In this document: in pieces, positions 42,430-51,580 of the stretch
How the letters are laid out: each line of letters opens with the position of its first letter
How positions within the stretch are numbered: position 1 is the first letter of the stretch
Assembly (NCBI RefSeq): GCF_024641065.1
Contig: NZ_JAHEDV010000033.1
Coordinates: 124,001 to 188,000, forward strand
Reading direction: 5' to 3'
DNA from: Rhodoluna sp.
GTDB taxonomy: Bacteria; Actinomycetota; Actinomycetes; Actinomycetales; Microbacteriaceae
DNA: 64,000 nt
Position numbers and translations under genes: made by a program
The notes under the pieces: model-generated
Databases searched by the model: none
What the model was told of the DNA's origin: nothing
What the model saw: only the letters and a program-made list of their open reading frames with translations

Positions 42430-43803
42430 CTACTCGTTAGACAGCTCGTTGCCGCAGCGATAGAAGCCGGTCACGAGATTATCGATGGCATCTTTGGCGT
42501 CAGGTTTAACCGATCCAAGTGCATAGACGGCAAAGGTTAGAGTCGAACCGTCTTTGGCATTGATGATTCCAGACAGCGTGTATCCCTTTTTGATCCATCC
42601 GGTTTTAGCAATCACGTGACCGCGAGCATCTACATTTTCACCGCTAAATCTTGCCGCCAATGAGCCAGACTCACCAGCAACTGGCATCCCAGCTTTGACG
42701 CCAGCCAAGTCGCCGGTGGCTGTGTTCAACATCTGCATGAGTTTGGCCATAAAAATTGGTGAAACCGCGTTGTCGCCGCTGAGGCCTGAACCGTCTCTGA
42801 AGTACATGCCGGTCGTGTCGAATTCGAGCGCCGCTAAGGCTTTTTTGAAGGCCGCATCGATTGAAGCACCGGAGCCGTCAAAGCCAAGGTCGAGTGACAC
42901 CAAACGCGCGAGGGCTTCGGCCTGGGTGTTGTCTGAGACCTGGAGCATGTGCGTGATCCACGAACTGATTGGTGCGCTGGTTACTTTGGCCAGTTCAACC
43001 GCATTTGATGGCAGGGTTCCGGCACTCACTCGCGCGGCTGTTGCCGTTGAGCCAAGCGCGGTCTTGAAATATCCGCCTGTGTTTAGCGCCGGGCGCTGGC
43101 TGCGCCATGAGGTTTCACTCTTAGGGTCTTTGCGGTCACCATCGGTCTGCAGTGCAGAAACCTGCGACATGTAGCCCTCTTTGCGTTCGCTGTCTTCCCA
43201 GGTTGAATCCCAATTTGGGCCAGCAAACAAATCGTCAACCACGATGATTTTGGTGATTGCCGCATTCGACAACTTTGCATTCACCGCAATGGCCAGTGAG
43301 GCCAACTTCGGTGCATTTTTGTAAACCGATTGCTGCGCAGCACTCAGGCGCGAAAGAGTTGGGTCGCCGCCACCGACTAGGTAAACCACACCTGGCTTTG
43401 CTGGGTCTGAATAAACCCGGGTGTCGACTCGATAGTTTGGGCCAAGGGTTGACAGTGCCACGGTTGCAGTAACAGCTTTCATAACCGAGGCGGTTGACTT
43501 TGGCAGGTCACCTTGGCGATCAAACAGCACCTCATTGGTGCCGGTGTTCAAAACATAAGCCGAAAGGCTGGCTAGACGCGGGTCGGCCGCAAGGTCTGCA
43601 ACCGAACATGACTTGAGTGGAGACGCGCTGGCAGAGGGTGAAGCAGATTCGCTAGCCGATGCCTGGGGCGAATTGCTTGGTTCAGGGTTGTTCGAGCCAG
43701 TCAGTGCTGTGCCACCAATAATCAAAGCCAAAACCGCAACAGCCGACCCAACCCCGATGCCGACAGACTTCAACAACGATGCGCGACCCTGGTTTTCTGA
43801 CAC
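42430..43803 (-). CDS. dacB: D-alanyl-D-alanine carboxypeptidase/endopeptidase, PBP4 (S13) family, copy A
   Basis: A 457-aa exported peptidase. One N-terminal membrane helix (about 10-33), a Ser/Pro/Ala-rich linker, then the penicillin-binding domain with SxxK in STASVMKAV, SxN in VSDNTQAE and KTG in AKTGWIKKG. It trims or cleaves peptidoglycan cross-links. GTG at 43803 is chosen because GGAG sits at good distance; a TTG six codons up lies in front of that ribosome site. A second S13 paralogue lies 0.6 kb away, with the CopC gene between. Confidence 0.93.
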   Translation of the reverse strand: MSENQGRASLLKSVGIGVGSAVAVLALIIGGTALTGSNNPEPSNSPQASASESASPSASASPLKSCSVADLAADPRLASLSAYVLNTGTNEVLFDRQGDLPKSTASVMKAVTATVALSTLGPNYRVDTRVYSDPAKPGVVYLVGGGDPTLSRLSAAQQSVYKNAPKLASLAIAVNAKLSNAAITKIIVVDDLFAGPNWDSTWEDSERKEGYMSQVSALQTDGDRKDPKSETSWRSQRPALNTGGYFKTALGSTATAARVSAGTLPSNAVELAKVTSAPISSWITHMLQVSDNTQAEALARLVSLDLGFDGSGASIDAAFKKALAALEFDTTGMYFRDGSGLSGDNAVSPIFMAKLMQMLNTATGDLAGVKAGMPVAGESGSLAARFSGENVDARGHVIAKTGWIKKGYTLSGIINAKDGSTLTFAVYALGSVKPDAKDAIDNLVTGFYRCGNELSNE

Positions 43804-43838
43804 AAAAGCTCCAAATCTCAATTAAGTAGACTTCTAGT

Positions 43839-44420
43839 ATGAACCGTTTTGCCCGCGTAATCGCTAGTTTCTTGCTCACTCTCCTTGCCGTTTTCGGAGC
43901 CACAACCCTGGCATCTGCGCACAATGACGAAATCGAGTATTCGCCTGAGGCCGGATCTACCGTTTCTGCTGGAATCATCGACATTAAGGCAACCTTCACT
44001 GAGGAGCTTTTGCTTCTTGATGATTCGAGTGGGCACGAAATGGCTGTAACGGCACCTGACGGTTCGGCGGTCGCAATTGCCTGCTTGGCGCCAACTACCC
44101 TAACTCTGGGCGCGCAAATCTCGGTTGATCAGCCCGGTGAATATCAAGTGACTTGGCGAACGGTTTCAATCGACGGCCACCCAGTGAGTGGCAACTATTC
44201 ATTCAAGGTCGAAAATACTGACGGCTATGTAGCCGAAGACCTGAGTGCTGCACCCTGTGCCAATGGCGGAATCACTCCTACCGAAGCACCTAAGCCCGGC
44301 ATTCCTGATTCAGAGCCTGACTTCGGACCAGCCCTGGCGGTTCTAATTATTGGCCCTGCCATCGCACTCGCGGCCGGACTAGTGGCCGTGATGGTCAAGC
44401 GCAAAAAGGCTAAGAACTAG
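43839..44420 (+). CDS. CopC-domain copper-resistance-like protein
   Basis: A 193-aa exported protein. The signal peptide ends at LASA, leaving histidine as the first mature residue (HNDEIEYSPEAGSTV), the classic N-terminal copper ligand of CopC/YcnJ/YobA proteins. The Ig-like domain (to about 130) includes VTWRTVSIDGHPVSGNYSF. A linker, a C-terminal membrane helix (about 165-187) and a KRKKAKN tail follow. It probably binds copper outside the membrane. TAGACT six bases before the ATG marks a leaderless start. No CopD gene is adjacent. Confidence 0.9.
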   Translation: MNRFARVIASFLLTLLAVFGATTLASAHNDEIEYSPEAGSTVSAGIIDIKATFTEELLLLDDSSGHEMAVTAPDGSAVAIACLAPTTLTLGAQISVDQPGEYQVTWRTVSIDGHPVSGNYSFKVENTDGYVAEDLSAAPCANGGITPTEAPKPGIPDSEPDFGPALAVLIIGPAIALAAGLVAVMVKRKKAKN

Positions 44421-44429
44421 TCGCTGAAG

Positions 44430-45728
44430 TTATTCGGTGAGTTTCGCGCCACAGAAATAGAAGCGCGATGCCAGGGTGTCGATTGCGTTTCGTGTTTGGC
44501 CATCAACCTTTTTTGAAACATGACTGCGCGCAAAAATCGCGTAGGCAATTCGACTACCATCTTTGGCGTCGATGATTCCCGCCAGGCTATACAAACCTGG
44601 AATAAAGCCGGTTTTGCCCTTAACCGAACCGCGAGCTGCAGCGTTACGGCCCGTGAAACGGCCGGCCAAACCTCCTGAGACACCGGCTACCGGCAGGTAG
44701 CTCTCGAGCGGTGCAAGTTCAGGGTCACCCAGTGCAACCGCACGCATCAGTTGAGTAATCATCTTCGGGGTCACCCGATCGGCTTGAGCCAGGCCAGAAC
44801 CGTCTTTCATTACCAGCTTTCGCGAATCGATTTTTAAGTCGGCGAGCATGGTCTTCACCATCGGCTCGATTGAAGCGAAGGTTGGCTTCAATCCCGCGGC
44901 TATAGCAGCGTGACGAGCAATAAATTCAGTCTCGGTGTTATCCGAAACGGTGATGGCGTGATCCATCCAAGTTTCGATCGGTTGGCTCGAAATGCTAGTC
45001 AGTTCGACAGCATTTTTGGGCGTCTTGCCAACCACAAGTTGAGCACCGACAGCCAGCCCGGCTAGCTGCTCGCGAAACTTCTCACCAGTCTTAAGAACCG
45101 GATTTGTGCTTCGGTAGCCGCTGTAGTGGGTGCTGGTTAGATCTGGGTTTGCTCGGTCGCCATCAAGCTGAAGGCCGGTGATGTGAGAGATGTAACCGTT
45201 GGTTCGGTCAGATGCCTTCCAAGCGCTGTTGTATGTGGGTCCACTGAAAAACGAGTCATCCAAGATGATTTTTGTAATTTGGCTTTCTGAAGTCCAGCGG
45301 GCATAAACGCGGCTAGCGAGCGTCGAAAGTTGAGGCGCACGAACATAAGTGGTGAAGCCATCACGCGATACCTGGCTGAGCGTGTGGTCTCCCCCGCCCT
45401 TGAGCACGATGGTTCCAGGCTGGCCCGGCAACGTAAAAACGCGAGTGGTTGCGGTGTAATTTTCTGGGATGTTTTCAAGCGCCGCAGCTACTGTGAGCAC
45501 CTTAAGCACAGATGCCGAAGGTGTTGCCTGAGTGCCCTTTTCGTTGATCAAAACCTTGCCCGACTCAACATCAACGGCGTAGGCATATAGGTAACCGAGG
45601 TGCGGTGATGCCATCTGAGCAGCTGCACTGCAATCAGTAATTGCTTGGGCGCTACCAGCTTGCCCCGTTAGCGTCACAACTAGCGCGGCCGAAAGAAAGT
45701 AGGCAGATAGCCGTTTGATTTTGGACAT
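44430..45728 (-). CDS. dacB: D-alanyl-D-alanine carboxypeptidase/endopeptidase, PBP4 (S13) family, copy B
   Basis: A 432-aa paralogue of the copy 0.6 kb upstream. It has a cleavable signal peptide (AGSAQA) instead of an anchor, then SxxK in SASVLKVL, SxN in VSDNTETE and KTG in GKTGFIPG. Both copies share the HLGYLYAYAVDVESG-type start of the domain and the GSGLA region. TAGCCT lies seven bases before the ATG at 45728 (leaderless geometry). It converges with the CopC gene. The difference in anchoring suggests a membrane-held and a released enzyme. Confidence 0.93.
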   Translation of the reverse strand: MSKIKRLSAYFLSAALVVTLTGQAGSAQAITDCSAAAQMASPHLGYLYAYAVDVESGKVLINEKGTQATPSASVLKVLTVAAALENIPENYTATTRVFTLPGQPGTIVLKGGGDHTLSQVSRDGFTTYVRAPQLSTLASRVYARWTSESQITKIILDDSFFSGPTYNSAWKASDRTNGYISHITGLQLDGDRANPDLTSTHYSGYRSTNPVLKTGEKFREQLAGLAVGAQLVVGKTPKNAVELTSISSQPIETWMDHAITVSDNTETEFIARHAAIAAGLKPTFASIEPMVKTMLADLKIDSRKLVMKDGSGLAQADRVTPKMITQLMRAVALGDPELAPLESYLPVAGVSGGLAGRFTGRNAAARGSVKGKTGFIPGLYSLAGIIDAKDGSRIAYAIFARSHVSKKVDGQTRNAIDTLASRFYFCGAKLTE

Positions 45729-45754
45729 CAATTCAAGGCTAGCGAAACCTTGTA

Positions 45755-47146
45755 TTAAAGCTCCACTGTTTCGCCGTCGCGTGGCGCATGTGAACGCCAG
45801 CCAAGCTGAGACTTGATGCGGTCGCTGAAGGTCTCGGCAGCTCCTGCTTCACCGTGAACAACCAAAACCTGCCCCGGAGCCTCAGAGGTGCTCTTCATCC
45901 AAGCAATCAGTTCGTCGGCATCTGCATGCACTGAGAAAGATTGAATTTGCTCAATTTGTGCTTTCACGGGCACCATCACGCCGTGCATCTTGACTTCTTC
46001 TTCGCCCTCAACCAATCGACGCCCGCGAGTGCCAATGGCCTGGTAACCGACCATGATTACGGTGTGAATCGGGTTTGGCAACATGTTGCGAAGGTGGTGA
46101 ACTACACGGCCACCGGTTGCCATACCAGAAGCCGAAATAATGATGCATGGTGAATCAGGGTTATTGATGGTTTTTGAATCTTCTACGGTTGGCAACTCAA
46201 CCAGCGTTCCCGAATCGAATGGGTCGCGGCCGCGCCAGGCAGCAACGATCTCATCGCGAATCTCTGGTGAATCTTCGTCAATTGCTTGACGGTAGAAAGC
46301 CAAGGCCTTGAGTGCCATCGGTGAATCGGCATAAACCGGCACTCGGCGAATCTTGCCTGCATCCATGAGTTCACGAAGTTGCACCAAGATAATTTCGGTG
46401 CGGTCAACGGCGAATGCCGGAATAAGAATCGAACCTCCACGGTCGATGGTTTGGTTGATCGACTGTTCAAAGTTGGTGGTTACCGGAGTGTGTTCGCGAT
46501 CGCCATAGGTCGACTCGGTGACGATTGCATCAAACTTGCCAGCTGGGACGCGGTCTGGGCTAACCAAAAGCGGGTGTTCCTCACGACCCATGTCTCCGGT
46601 GAAAAGAATTCGCTTGCCAAAGAATTCAACTTCAACGAACGCTGCGCCAAGGATGTGCCCCGAAGGATAAAAAGTGACAAAGGTCTGCTCGGCAATTTGA
46701 ACTCGAGCGTGGAATTTTTCGGTCTTGAACTGCGCAACCGCCTTGATGGCATCTGGCTCTTCATAAAGCGCCTTTGGTGGGTTGTGTTTTGAATAACCCT
46801 CTTTTGCCGCATACTTGGCGTCTTCGGTCTGAATTCTTGCCGAGTCGAGTAGAACTACCTCGGCCAATTTTGCAGTGTAGTTAGTGAGGTGAATCTTGCC
46901 TCTGAAGCCATCTTTGACCAACTTGGGAATGTAGCCGCAGTGATCGAGGTGGGCGTGGGTCAACACAACCGCACTCAGTGTCGAAGGGTCGATTGGCAGT
47001 GGGTTCCAGTTTTTGAGTCGCAACTCTTTGAGCCCCTGGAACAAACCTGCGTCGACCATGACGCGAGTGTCTCCGCACTCCAATAGAAATCGGCTGCCAG
47101 TTACAGTGCCTGCGGCACCAAGAAATTGAATCGTTGGATTGACCAT
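45755..47146 (-). CDS. MBL-fold beta-CASP ribonuclease-like protein
   Basis: A 463-aa metallo-beta-lactamase/beta-CASP protein. The metal site is LTHAHLDHCGY, and the later motifs are FTGDMG, the beta-CASP insert IPAFAVDRTEIIL, ISASGMATGGRVVHHL, and the C-terminal VHADADELIAWM followed by VVHGEAGAAETF. This is the CPSF73/Ysh1-like RNA-processing exonuclease group present in many bacteria, distinct from RNase J. It likely processes RNA, though targets are unknown. TAGACT sits six bases before the ATG, a leaderless promoter geometry. Confidence 0.92.
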   Translation of the reverse strand: MVNPTIQFLGAAGTVTGSRFLLECGDTRVMVDAGLFQGLKELRLKNWNPLPIDPSTLSAVVLTHAHLDHCGYIPKLVKDGFRGKIHLTNYTAKLAEVVLLDSARIQTEDAKYAAKEGYSKHNPPKALYEEPDAIKAVAQFKTEKFHARVQIAEQTFVTFYPSGHILGAAFVEVEFFGKRILFTGDMGREEHPLLVSPDRVPAGKFDAIVTESTYGDREHTPVTTNFEQSINQTIDRGGSILIPAFAVDRTEIILVQLRELMDAGKIRRVPVYADSPMALKALAFYRQAIDEDSPEIRDEIVAAWRGRDPFDSGTLVELPTVEDSKTINNPDSPCIIISASGMATGGRVVHHLRNMLPNPIHTVIMVGYQAIGTRGRRLVEGEEEVKMHGVMVPVKAQIEQIQSFSVHADADELIAWMKSTSEAPGQVLVVHGEAGAAETFSDRIKSQLGWRSHAPRDGETVEL

Positions 47147-47192
47147 ATTTTGAGTCTAGGTCGCTTTCTGGCATCAGTGGCAAACTAAGAAC

Positions 47193-49016
47193 ATGAGCAA
47201 GGCATTTCGCAATAACTACCTGCTTCTGGGCATTTCAATTTTGAGCCTGGTTGCTGGTTTGATTTTGGCCGCTCAAAAACAAGAAGCCGCATCTGTTTTT
47301 TCCTATGCCGTTGGCGCTGCGATCGGGTTGGGTCTATCAATACTTTTGCTGATTCGTGCGCTCAAAAACGGCGAATTTGGCAGCGATGTGTTGGCACTCA
47401 TTTCTATTACAGCCACAGCACTCACCAACGAATGGTTGGCCGCCAGCGTAATCACCGTAATGTTGGCGACCGGCCGTGCACTTGAGCGCTGGGCCGAAGG
47501 TCGGGCGCGCAAGCAGCTCGAAGCTTTGCTGAAGCGGGCACCCCAATTTGCTCATCTAATTGACTCGGATGGTCAGATTCGCGATGTTGCACTCAATCAG
47601 GTTGCGATTGGCGATCGACTTTTGGTTCGGTCTGGAGAGGTAGTTCCTATCGATGGAACAATGCTCACCAGCGGGAGCTTTGACCAATCAGCCCTAACTG
47701 GTGAGCCTATCCCCGTGTTTATTGCACCCGGCGAAATGGTTCAATCGGGCGTTCTAAATTCAGATAACCAGGTTGAGATTTCGGCGAGTTGCACGGCAGA
47801 GAACTCGACCTATGCGAACTTGATTCGGTTGGTTGAACAGGCGCAGGCTTCTTCAGCACACGGCGTTCGCCTGGCAAACAAATGGGCAGTCAGGTTTGTG
47901 CCTTTCGCCATACTCCTGGCGCTTGCCGCTTGGATGATTTCTGGGCAGGTTTCAACCGCGGTTGCCGTAATCGTGGCAGCGACTCCGTGCCCTCTAATTT
48001 TGGCGGTACCGGTTGCCATCATCGCCGGCATGTCTAGAGCAGCAGCGAATGGCGCAATCGTGAAGGGCGGTGCTGCACTCGAGGCATTAGCCAGAACCGA
48101 AACTGTTCTGCTTGATAAAACCGGAACACTTACCCACGGTGGGCCACAGATTTCTAAGATGGCGTATGAGCCGGTTGCAGACCCTGACCGCGTGTTGATG
48201 CTGGCTGCCTCTCTCGACCAGTCAAGCCCGCACGTGGTGGCCAACGCATTGGTGACTGAAGCCAAGCGCCGAGGGCTGGTGTTGAAGCAAGCTACCGAAG
48301 TTGTAGAAAACCACGGTGTCGGGCTCAGTGGCCTGGTGGGCGAAAGACAAGTCAAGGTTGGGCAGCCCGAAGGTGAACTACCCGAGTGGGCACACCTAGA
48401 CAGCGCTTTGCTGGTTGCTATAACCATCGATGGATCTTTGGCCGGCGTGATTGGCCTAGATGACCCGTTGCGCGATGAAGCAAAGGGCATGGTGCGTGCT
48501 CTGCGCGAACTCGGAGTGAGGCGAGTGCTGCTCGTTTCAGGTGATCGCAAAAGAACAGCAGACAGCGTTGGGCTCGAGGTTGGTGTCGATCAGGTTTTTG
48601 CCGATTGCAAGCCAGAGCAAAAACTTCAGATTCTCACGGATGAAATGCGTTCAGCCAAGGGAACAGTGATTGCAGTTGGCGACGGAATAAACGATGCTCC
48701 GGCACTGGCTGCGGCAACTGTTGGCGTTGCTATGGGAGCTCGAGGGGCAACCGCGGCCAGCGAGGCTGCCGATGTGGTGATTGTCGAAGATTCAATCAAA
48801 CACCTGGCCATCGCGATTTCGATTGCTAAGGGAACCAGAGCCCGAGCGCTTCAAGCAGCCGGCATTGGAATGAGCCTCGCGATGCTCAGCATGTTTGGTG
48901 CAGCCTTTGGTTTTATTGGTGCTACCGAAGCTGCAGTCATCCAAGAATTTATCGACATGGCTGCAATTTTGTGGGCTCTCGTGCCCACTCGCATCATGCG
49001 TTATTCAAACAACTAA
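47193..49016 (+). CDS. P1B-type heavy-metal-translocating ATPase with TPC motif
   Basis: A 607-aa metal pump. No N-terminal metal-binding domain. Early membrane helices, the actuator motif LTGEPIP, then the metal-selecting TM6 motif TPCP in AATPCPLILAVP rather than CPC, the phosphorylation site DKTGTLTHGG, and VGDGINDAPALAAATVGVAMG. The TPC form is that of the P1B-5 subgroup, linked to nickel/iron export in the few cases studied; metal specificity here is inferred. It has no C-terminal hemerythrin domain. CAAACT lies six bases before the ATG. It converges with the TrkA gene with a four-base overlap. Confidence 0.88.
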   Translation: MSKAFRNNYLLLGISILSLVAGLILAAQKQEAASVFSYAVGAAIGLGLSILLLIRALKNGEFGSDVLALISITATALTNEWLAASVITVMLATGRALERWAEGRARKQLEALLKRAPQFAHLIDSDGQIRDVALNQVAIGDRLLVRSGEVVPIDGTMLTSGSFDQSALTGEPIPVFIAPGEMVQSGVLNSDNQVEISASCTAENSTYANLIRLVEQAQASSAHGVRLANKWAVRFVPFAILLALAAWMISGQVSTAVAVIVAATPCPLILAVPVAIIAGMSRAAANGAIVKGGAALEALARTETVLLDKTGTLTHGGPQISKMAYEPVADPDRVLMLAASLDQSSPHVVANALVTEAKRRGLVLKQATEVVENHGVGLSGLVGERQVKVGQPEGELPEWAHLDSALLVAITIDGSLAGVIGLDDPLRDEAKGMVRALRELGVRRVLLVSGDRKRTADSVGLEVGVDQVFADCKPEQKLQILTDEMRSAKGTVIAVGDGINDAPALAAATVGVAMGARGATAASEAADVVIVEDSIKHLAIAISIAKGTRARALQAAGIGMSLAMLSMFGAAFGFIGATEAAVIQEFIDMAAILWALVPTRIMRYSNN

Positions 49017-49696
49017 CTTAGTTGGCCGAAAGCTCGAATCATGTCGGTAGGCCCGGCTAGCAACAAGTGGTCACCCTTGTGAATGATTGTCTCAGGCGTC
49101 GCGTTTTTGAAGTCTTGATCACCATGACCGGTTGCAACAACGGTGACACCGTAGCGTTTGCGAAGCTCAAGTTTGGCCAAGGTCTGACCATCAAATGATG
49201 TTGGTGCCGAGATTTTCACCATGACAAATTCAGGTGCAATCTCGATGTAGTCGAGAGACTCACCGGCAACCATGTGCGCAACCCGTCGGCCCATGTCGGC
49301 CTCGGGGAACACCACGTGGTGAACGCCGAGCTGCTCAAGAATTCGGCCGTGGGCACTCGATGTGGCTTTTACCCACACCTGCTTGACACCCAACTGCAGC
49401 AATAGCGAAGCAGTCAAAATGCTTGCCTCGAGATCGCTGCCGATGGCAACCACAGCTGCATCGAATTCATCAATGCCAAGCTCGCGCAGCGTCTCTTCGT
49501 TAGTCGAATCAGCCTTCACCACGTGTGTTAGGCCAGCGGCTGAGGCCTGCACCAAGCGATCGTCAGAATCGATTCCCAAGACTTCGCAGCCTGATTTCAC
49601 CAATTCCAGCGCCAAGGATGTGCCAAATCGGCCCAAACCAATAACTGCGATGTTTGAAGCTTTGTTTGGATTGCGAAGGTTCAGTTTCTTAGCCAA
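49013..49696 (-). CDS. Potassium channel/transporter regulatory protein TrkA/KtrA
   Basis: A 227-aa RCK protein. The N-terminal Rossmann domain has IAVIGLGRFGTSLALELVKSG and a nucleotide-binding acidic end VLGIDSDD; RCK_C follows from about 140. It gates the partner TrkH/KtrB channel in response to nucleotides. The start is TTG at 49696, eight bases inside the partner's 3' end; the longer frame to 49777 would overlap it by 89 bases without reason. Confidence 0.93.
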   Translation of the reverse strand: MAKKLNLRNPNKASNIAVIGLGRFGTSLALELVKSGCEVLGIDSDDRLVQASAAGLTHVVKADSTNEETLRELGIDEFDAAVVAIGSDLEASILTASLLLQLGVKQVWVKATSSAHGRILEQLGVHHVVFPEADMGRRVAHMVAGESLDYIEIAPEFVMVKISAPTSFDGQTLAKLELRKRYGVTVVATGHGDQDFKNATPETIIHKGDHLLLAGPTDMIRAFGQLS

Positions 49697-51080
49697 TGAT
49701 CGGCCTTTCTTGAGCGTATTCGTAATGCTTGGTGGATTGCTTTTTGGCCAAAGCGATTGCAATCGCCATCGGTCCAATTCTGCCTAGGAACATCAAAATA
49801 ATGAGGATTACCTGAGATGGAACACCCAGCGCTGCGGTGATTCCTGTGCTCAAGCCAACGGTTGCGAAGGCCGAGATAACTTCGAAAATAACCTGGTCAA
49901 GTGTGAAGTCGGTAATTAGACGAATGATGATGGTGGCCACGATAACTGCGGTGAACGCGAGGCTAATGATGGTCAGTGCTTCACGTTGAATTGAGCGCGG
50001 CAAGCGACGTTGGCCAACGTTGACTGCTGTTTCACCGCGAATTTCTGCCCAAACAATAAAAATCAGAACAGCTGCGGTTGTGACTTTAATGCCACCACCG
50101 GTTCCGGCGCTTCCGGCACCAATGAACATCATTACATCCATGCCCAAAAGCGAGCTTGGGTGGAGCGCAGCCATATCAACGGAATTGAAGCCAGCGGTTC
50201 GAGGCATGATCGAAAGTGTGAATGAGTTGAGCAGTTTTTCGCCAAAGCTCATCGGGCCCAAGGTGCCAGGGTTATTCCACTCGATTGCACCGAGATATAC
50301 CCAGCCGCCGAAAATTAGTACGGCTGTCGCCCAAACCACAATTCTGGTGTGCAAAGACCAGTGGTGGGCAAAGTGCACGTAGCGAAACTCGCGCTCTTTG
50401 ATGGCAGAAACGATACGGCGGCCAATTTCAAAAATGACCGGAAAACCCAAACCACCCAGGATGATGGCCAAGTTGATTGGCATCAACACAAATGGGTCGT
50501 CGTCGAATGAAATCAAGTTGTCTGAATACAGCGCAAAGCCCGCGTTGTTGAATGCCGAAATGGCGTGAAAGAACCCGTGCCAAAGCGCATCGCCAATCGA
50601 GTAACCCTTGGCGAGCATGAGGTGAACCGCGATAAACAGGGCAACCGAAGATTCCACCAAGAAAACAACGGTAAAGATTTTTCGAAGCACGCTTCTAACG
50701 TTGCTTAGCCCACCGAGACGAGCTTCAGATGCTGTGTTCAACCGGCTGCGCAGACTGATTTTGTCGGCAAACAAAACCCCAACCAAAGTTGCAAAGGTCA
50801 TGATTCCGAAACCACCGATGGCAATCAAGCCAAGGATGACCAGGTGCCCGAGAGGGGTCCAGTAATTGGCAACATCGACTGTAGACAATCCGGTAACGCA
50901 GACTGCTGAGACTGTTGTGAAGAGGGCATCGATAAAGGTTGCGCCGCCTTCACCTTTTTTAGAGACAGGGAGCAACAGCAGAATGGTTCCGACAATCACG
51001 GCTGCCAGATAGCCCAAACTGATCAACTGAGCGGGGTGAAGACCTCGCTTTTGCTGAACTACCTTGGATTTCTTGGCCAT
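49689..51080 (-). CDS. TrkH/KtrB-family potassium uptake protein
   Basis: A 463-aa ion translocator with four M1-P-M2 repeats. The selectivity loops are recognisable as TVSAVCVTGLSTVD, ISAFNNAGFALYSD, TAGFNSVDM and FATVGLSTGIT. It imports K+ (with Na+ or H+) under control of the TrkA/KtrA subunit encoded directly after it. AGGTGGGG precedes the ATG. Confidence 0.94.
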   Translation of the reverse strand: MAKKSKVVQQKRGLHPAQLISLGYLAAVIVGTILLLLPVSKKGEGGATFIDALFTTVSAVCVTGLSTVDVANYWTPLGHLVILGLIAIGGFGIMTFATLVGVLFADKISLRSRLNTASEARLGGLSNVRSVLRKIFTVVFLVESSVALFIAVHLMLAKGYSIGDALWHGFFHAISAFNNAGFALYSDNLISFDDDPFVLMPINLAIILGGLGFPVIFEIGRRIVSAIKEREFRYVHFAHHWSLHTRIVVWATAVLIFGGWVYLGAIEWNNPGTLGPMSFGEKLLNSFTLSIMPRTAGFNSVDMAALHPSSLLGMDVMMFIGAGSAGTGGGIKVTTAAVLIFIVWAEIRGETAVNVGQRRLPRSIQREALTIISLAFTAVIVATIIIRLITDFTLDQVIFEVISAFATVGLSTGITAALGVPSQVILIILMFLGRIGPMAIAIALAKKQSTKHYEYAQERPIIG

Positions 51081-51181
51081 ACCCCACCTGTTATCTGACT
51101 GGTTAACTGTAATTCATCCGTGTCGGGGTGCTTGGGTTTGTTGACGGGCAAGGGCAATATGGTTCTAACAAAGGAGCCATC

Positions 51182-51451
51182 ATGAGTGACCAGACCAATC
51201 AAGAAATTCTCGAGCGCATCGAGAAGGCATCAGACCGAACCACTCATGCGGTGCGTGCGCTTGCCCAGTTCTTCTACATTCAGTTGACCTCGACCACGGT
51301 TGGATCAATTCTGGGAACAGTGGCCGCGGCTACTGGCTTAGCTTGGCTTGGCGTCATTGCCGGTTTTGTGGTTACCGGCGGATTGATTTGGGCTGGCCTT
51401 GTGGGGCGAGCTGAACTGCGCAAATCTAAGATTCGAATCAACGGAAAATAG
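51182..51451 (+). CDS. Small membrane protein of unknown function
   Basis: An 89-aa protein: a charged helical head (EILERIEKASDRTTHAV), then two predicted membrane helices (about 37-56 and 58-76), then a basic tail (ELRKSKIRINGK). ATG at 51182 has AAAGGAG at good spacing. TTGACG (51141-51146) and TCTAAC (51164-51169) at 17 bp form a likely promoter. No recognised family. Confidence 0.8.
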   Translation: MSDQTNQEILERIEKASDRTTHAVRALAQFFYIQLTSTTVGSILGTVAAATGLAWLGVIAGFVVTGGLIWAGLVGRAELRKSKIRINGK

Positions 51452-51479
51452 TTTTCGCAAGCCGTCGAGCCGGAACGAG

Positions 51480-51552
51480 AGCCACCTTGGGGAATTGAAC
51501 CCCAGACCTGCTCTTTACGAGGGAGCTGCTCTACCAACTGAGCTAAGGCGGC
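51480..51552 (-). tRNA. tRNA-Thr (anticodon CGT)
   Basis: The minus strand forms a 73-nt cloverleaf: acceptor GCCGCCT/AGGTGGC (one G-U), D arm GCTC..GAGC, anticodon loop CTCGTAA, T arm TGGGG-TTCAATT-CCCCA. Anticodon CGT reads ACG. The anticodon stem GCTCC/AGAGC has a C31-A39 mismatch next to the loop. Discriminator T, CCA not encoded. Confidence 0.94.
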
Positions 51553-51554
51553 AC

Positions 51555-51571
51555 GTTGCCGAATTGGCAAC
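51555..51571 (-). ncRNA. 5' leader hairpin of tRNA-Thr(CGT)
   Basis: On the minus strand GTTGCC-AATTC-GGCAAC, ending two bases before the mature tRNA. TAAGAT (revcomp of 51578-51583) lies six bases before it, so the hairpin starts at the predicted +1, as in the other two tRNA genes. The stem is conserved and the loop differs. Confidence 0.6.
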
Positions 51572-51580
51572 TAGAAAATC

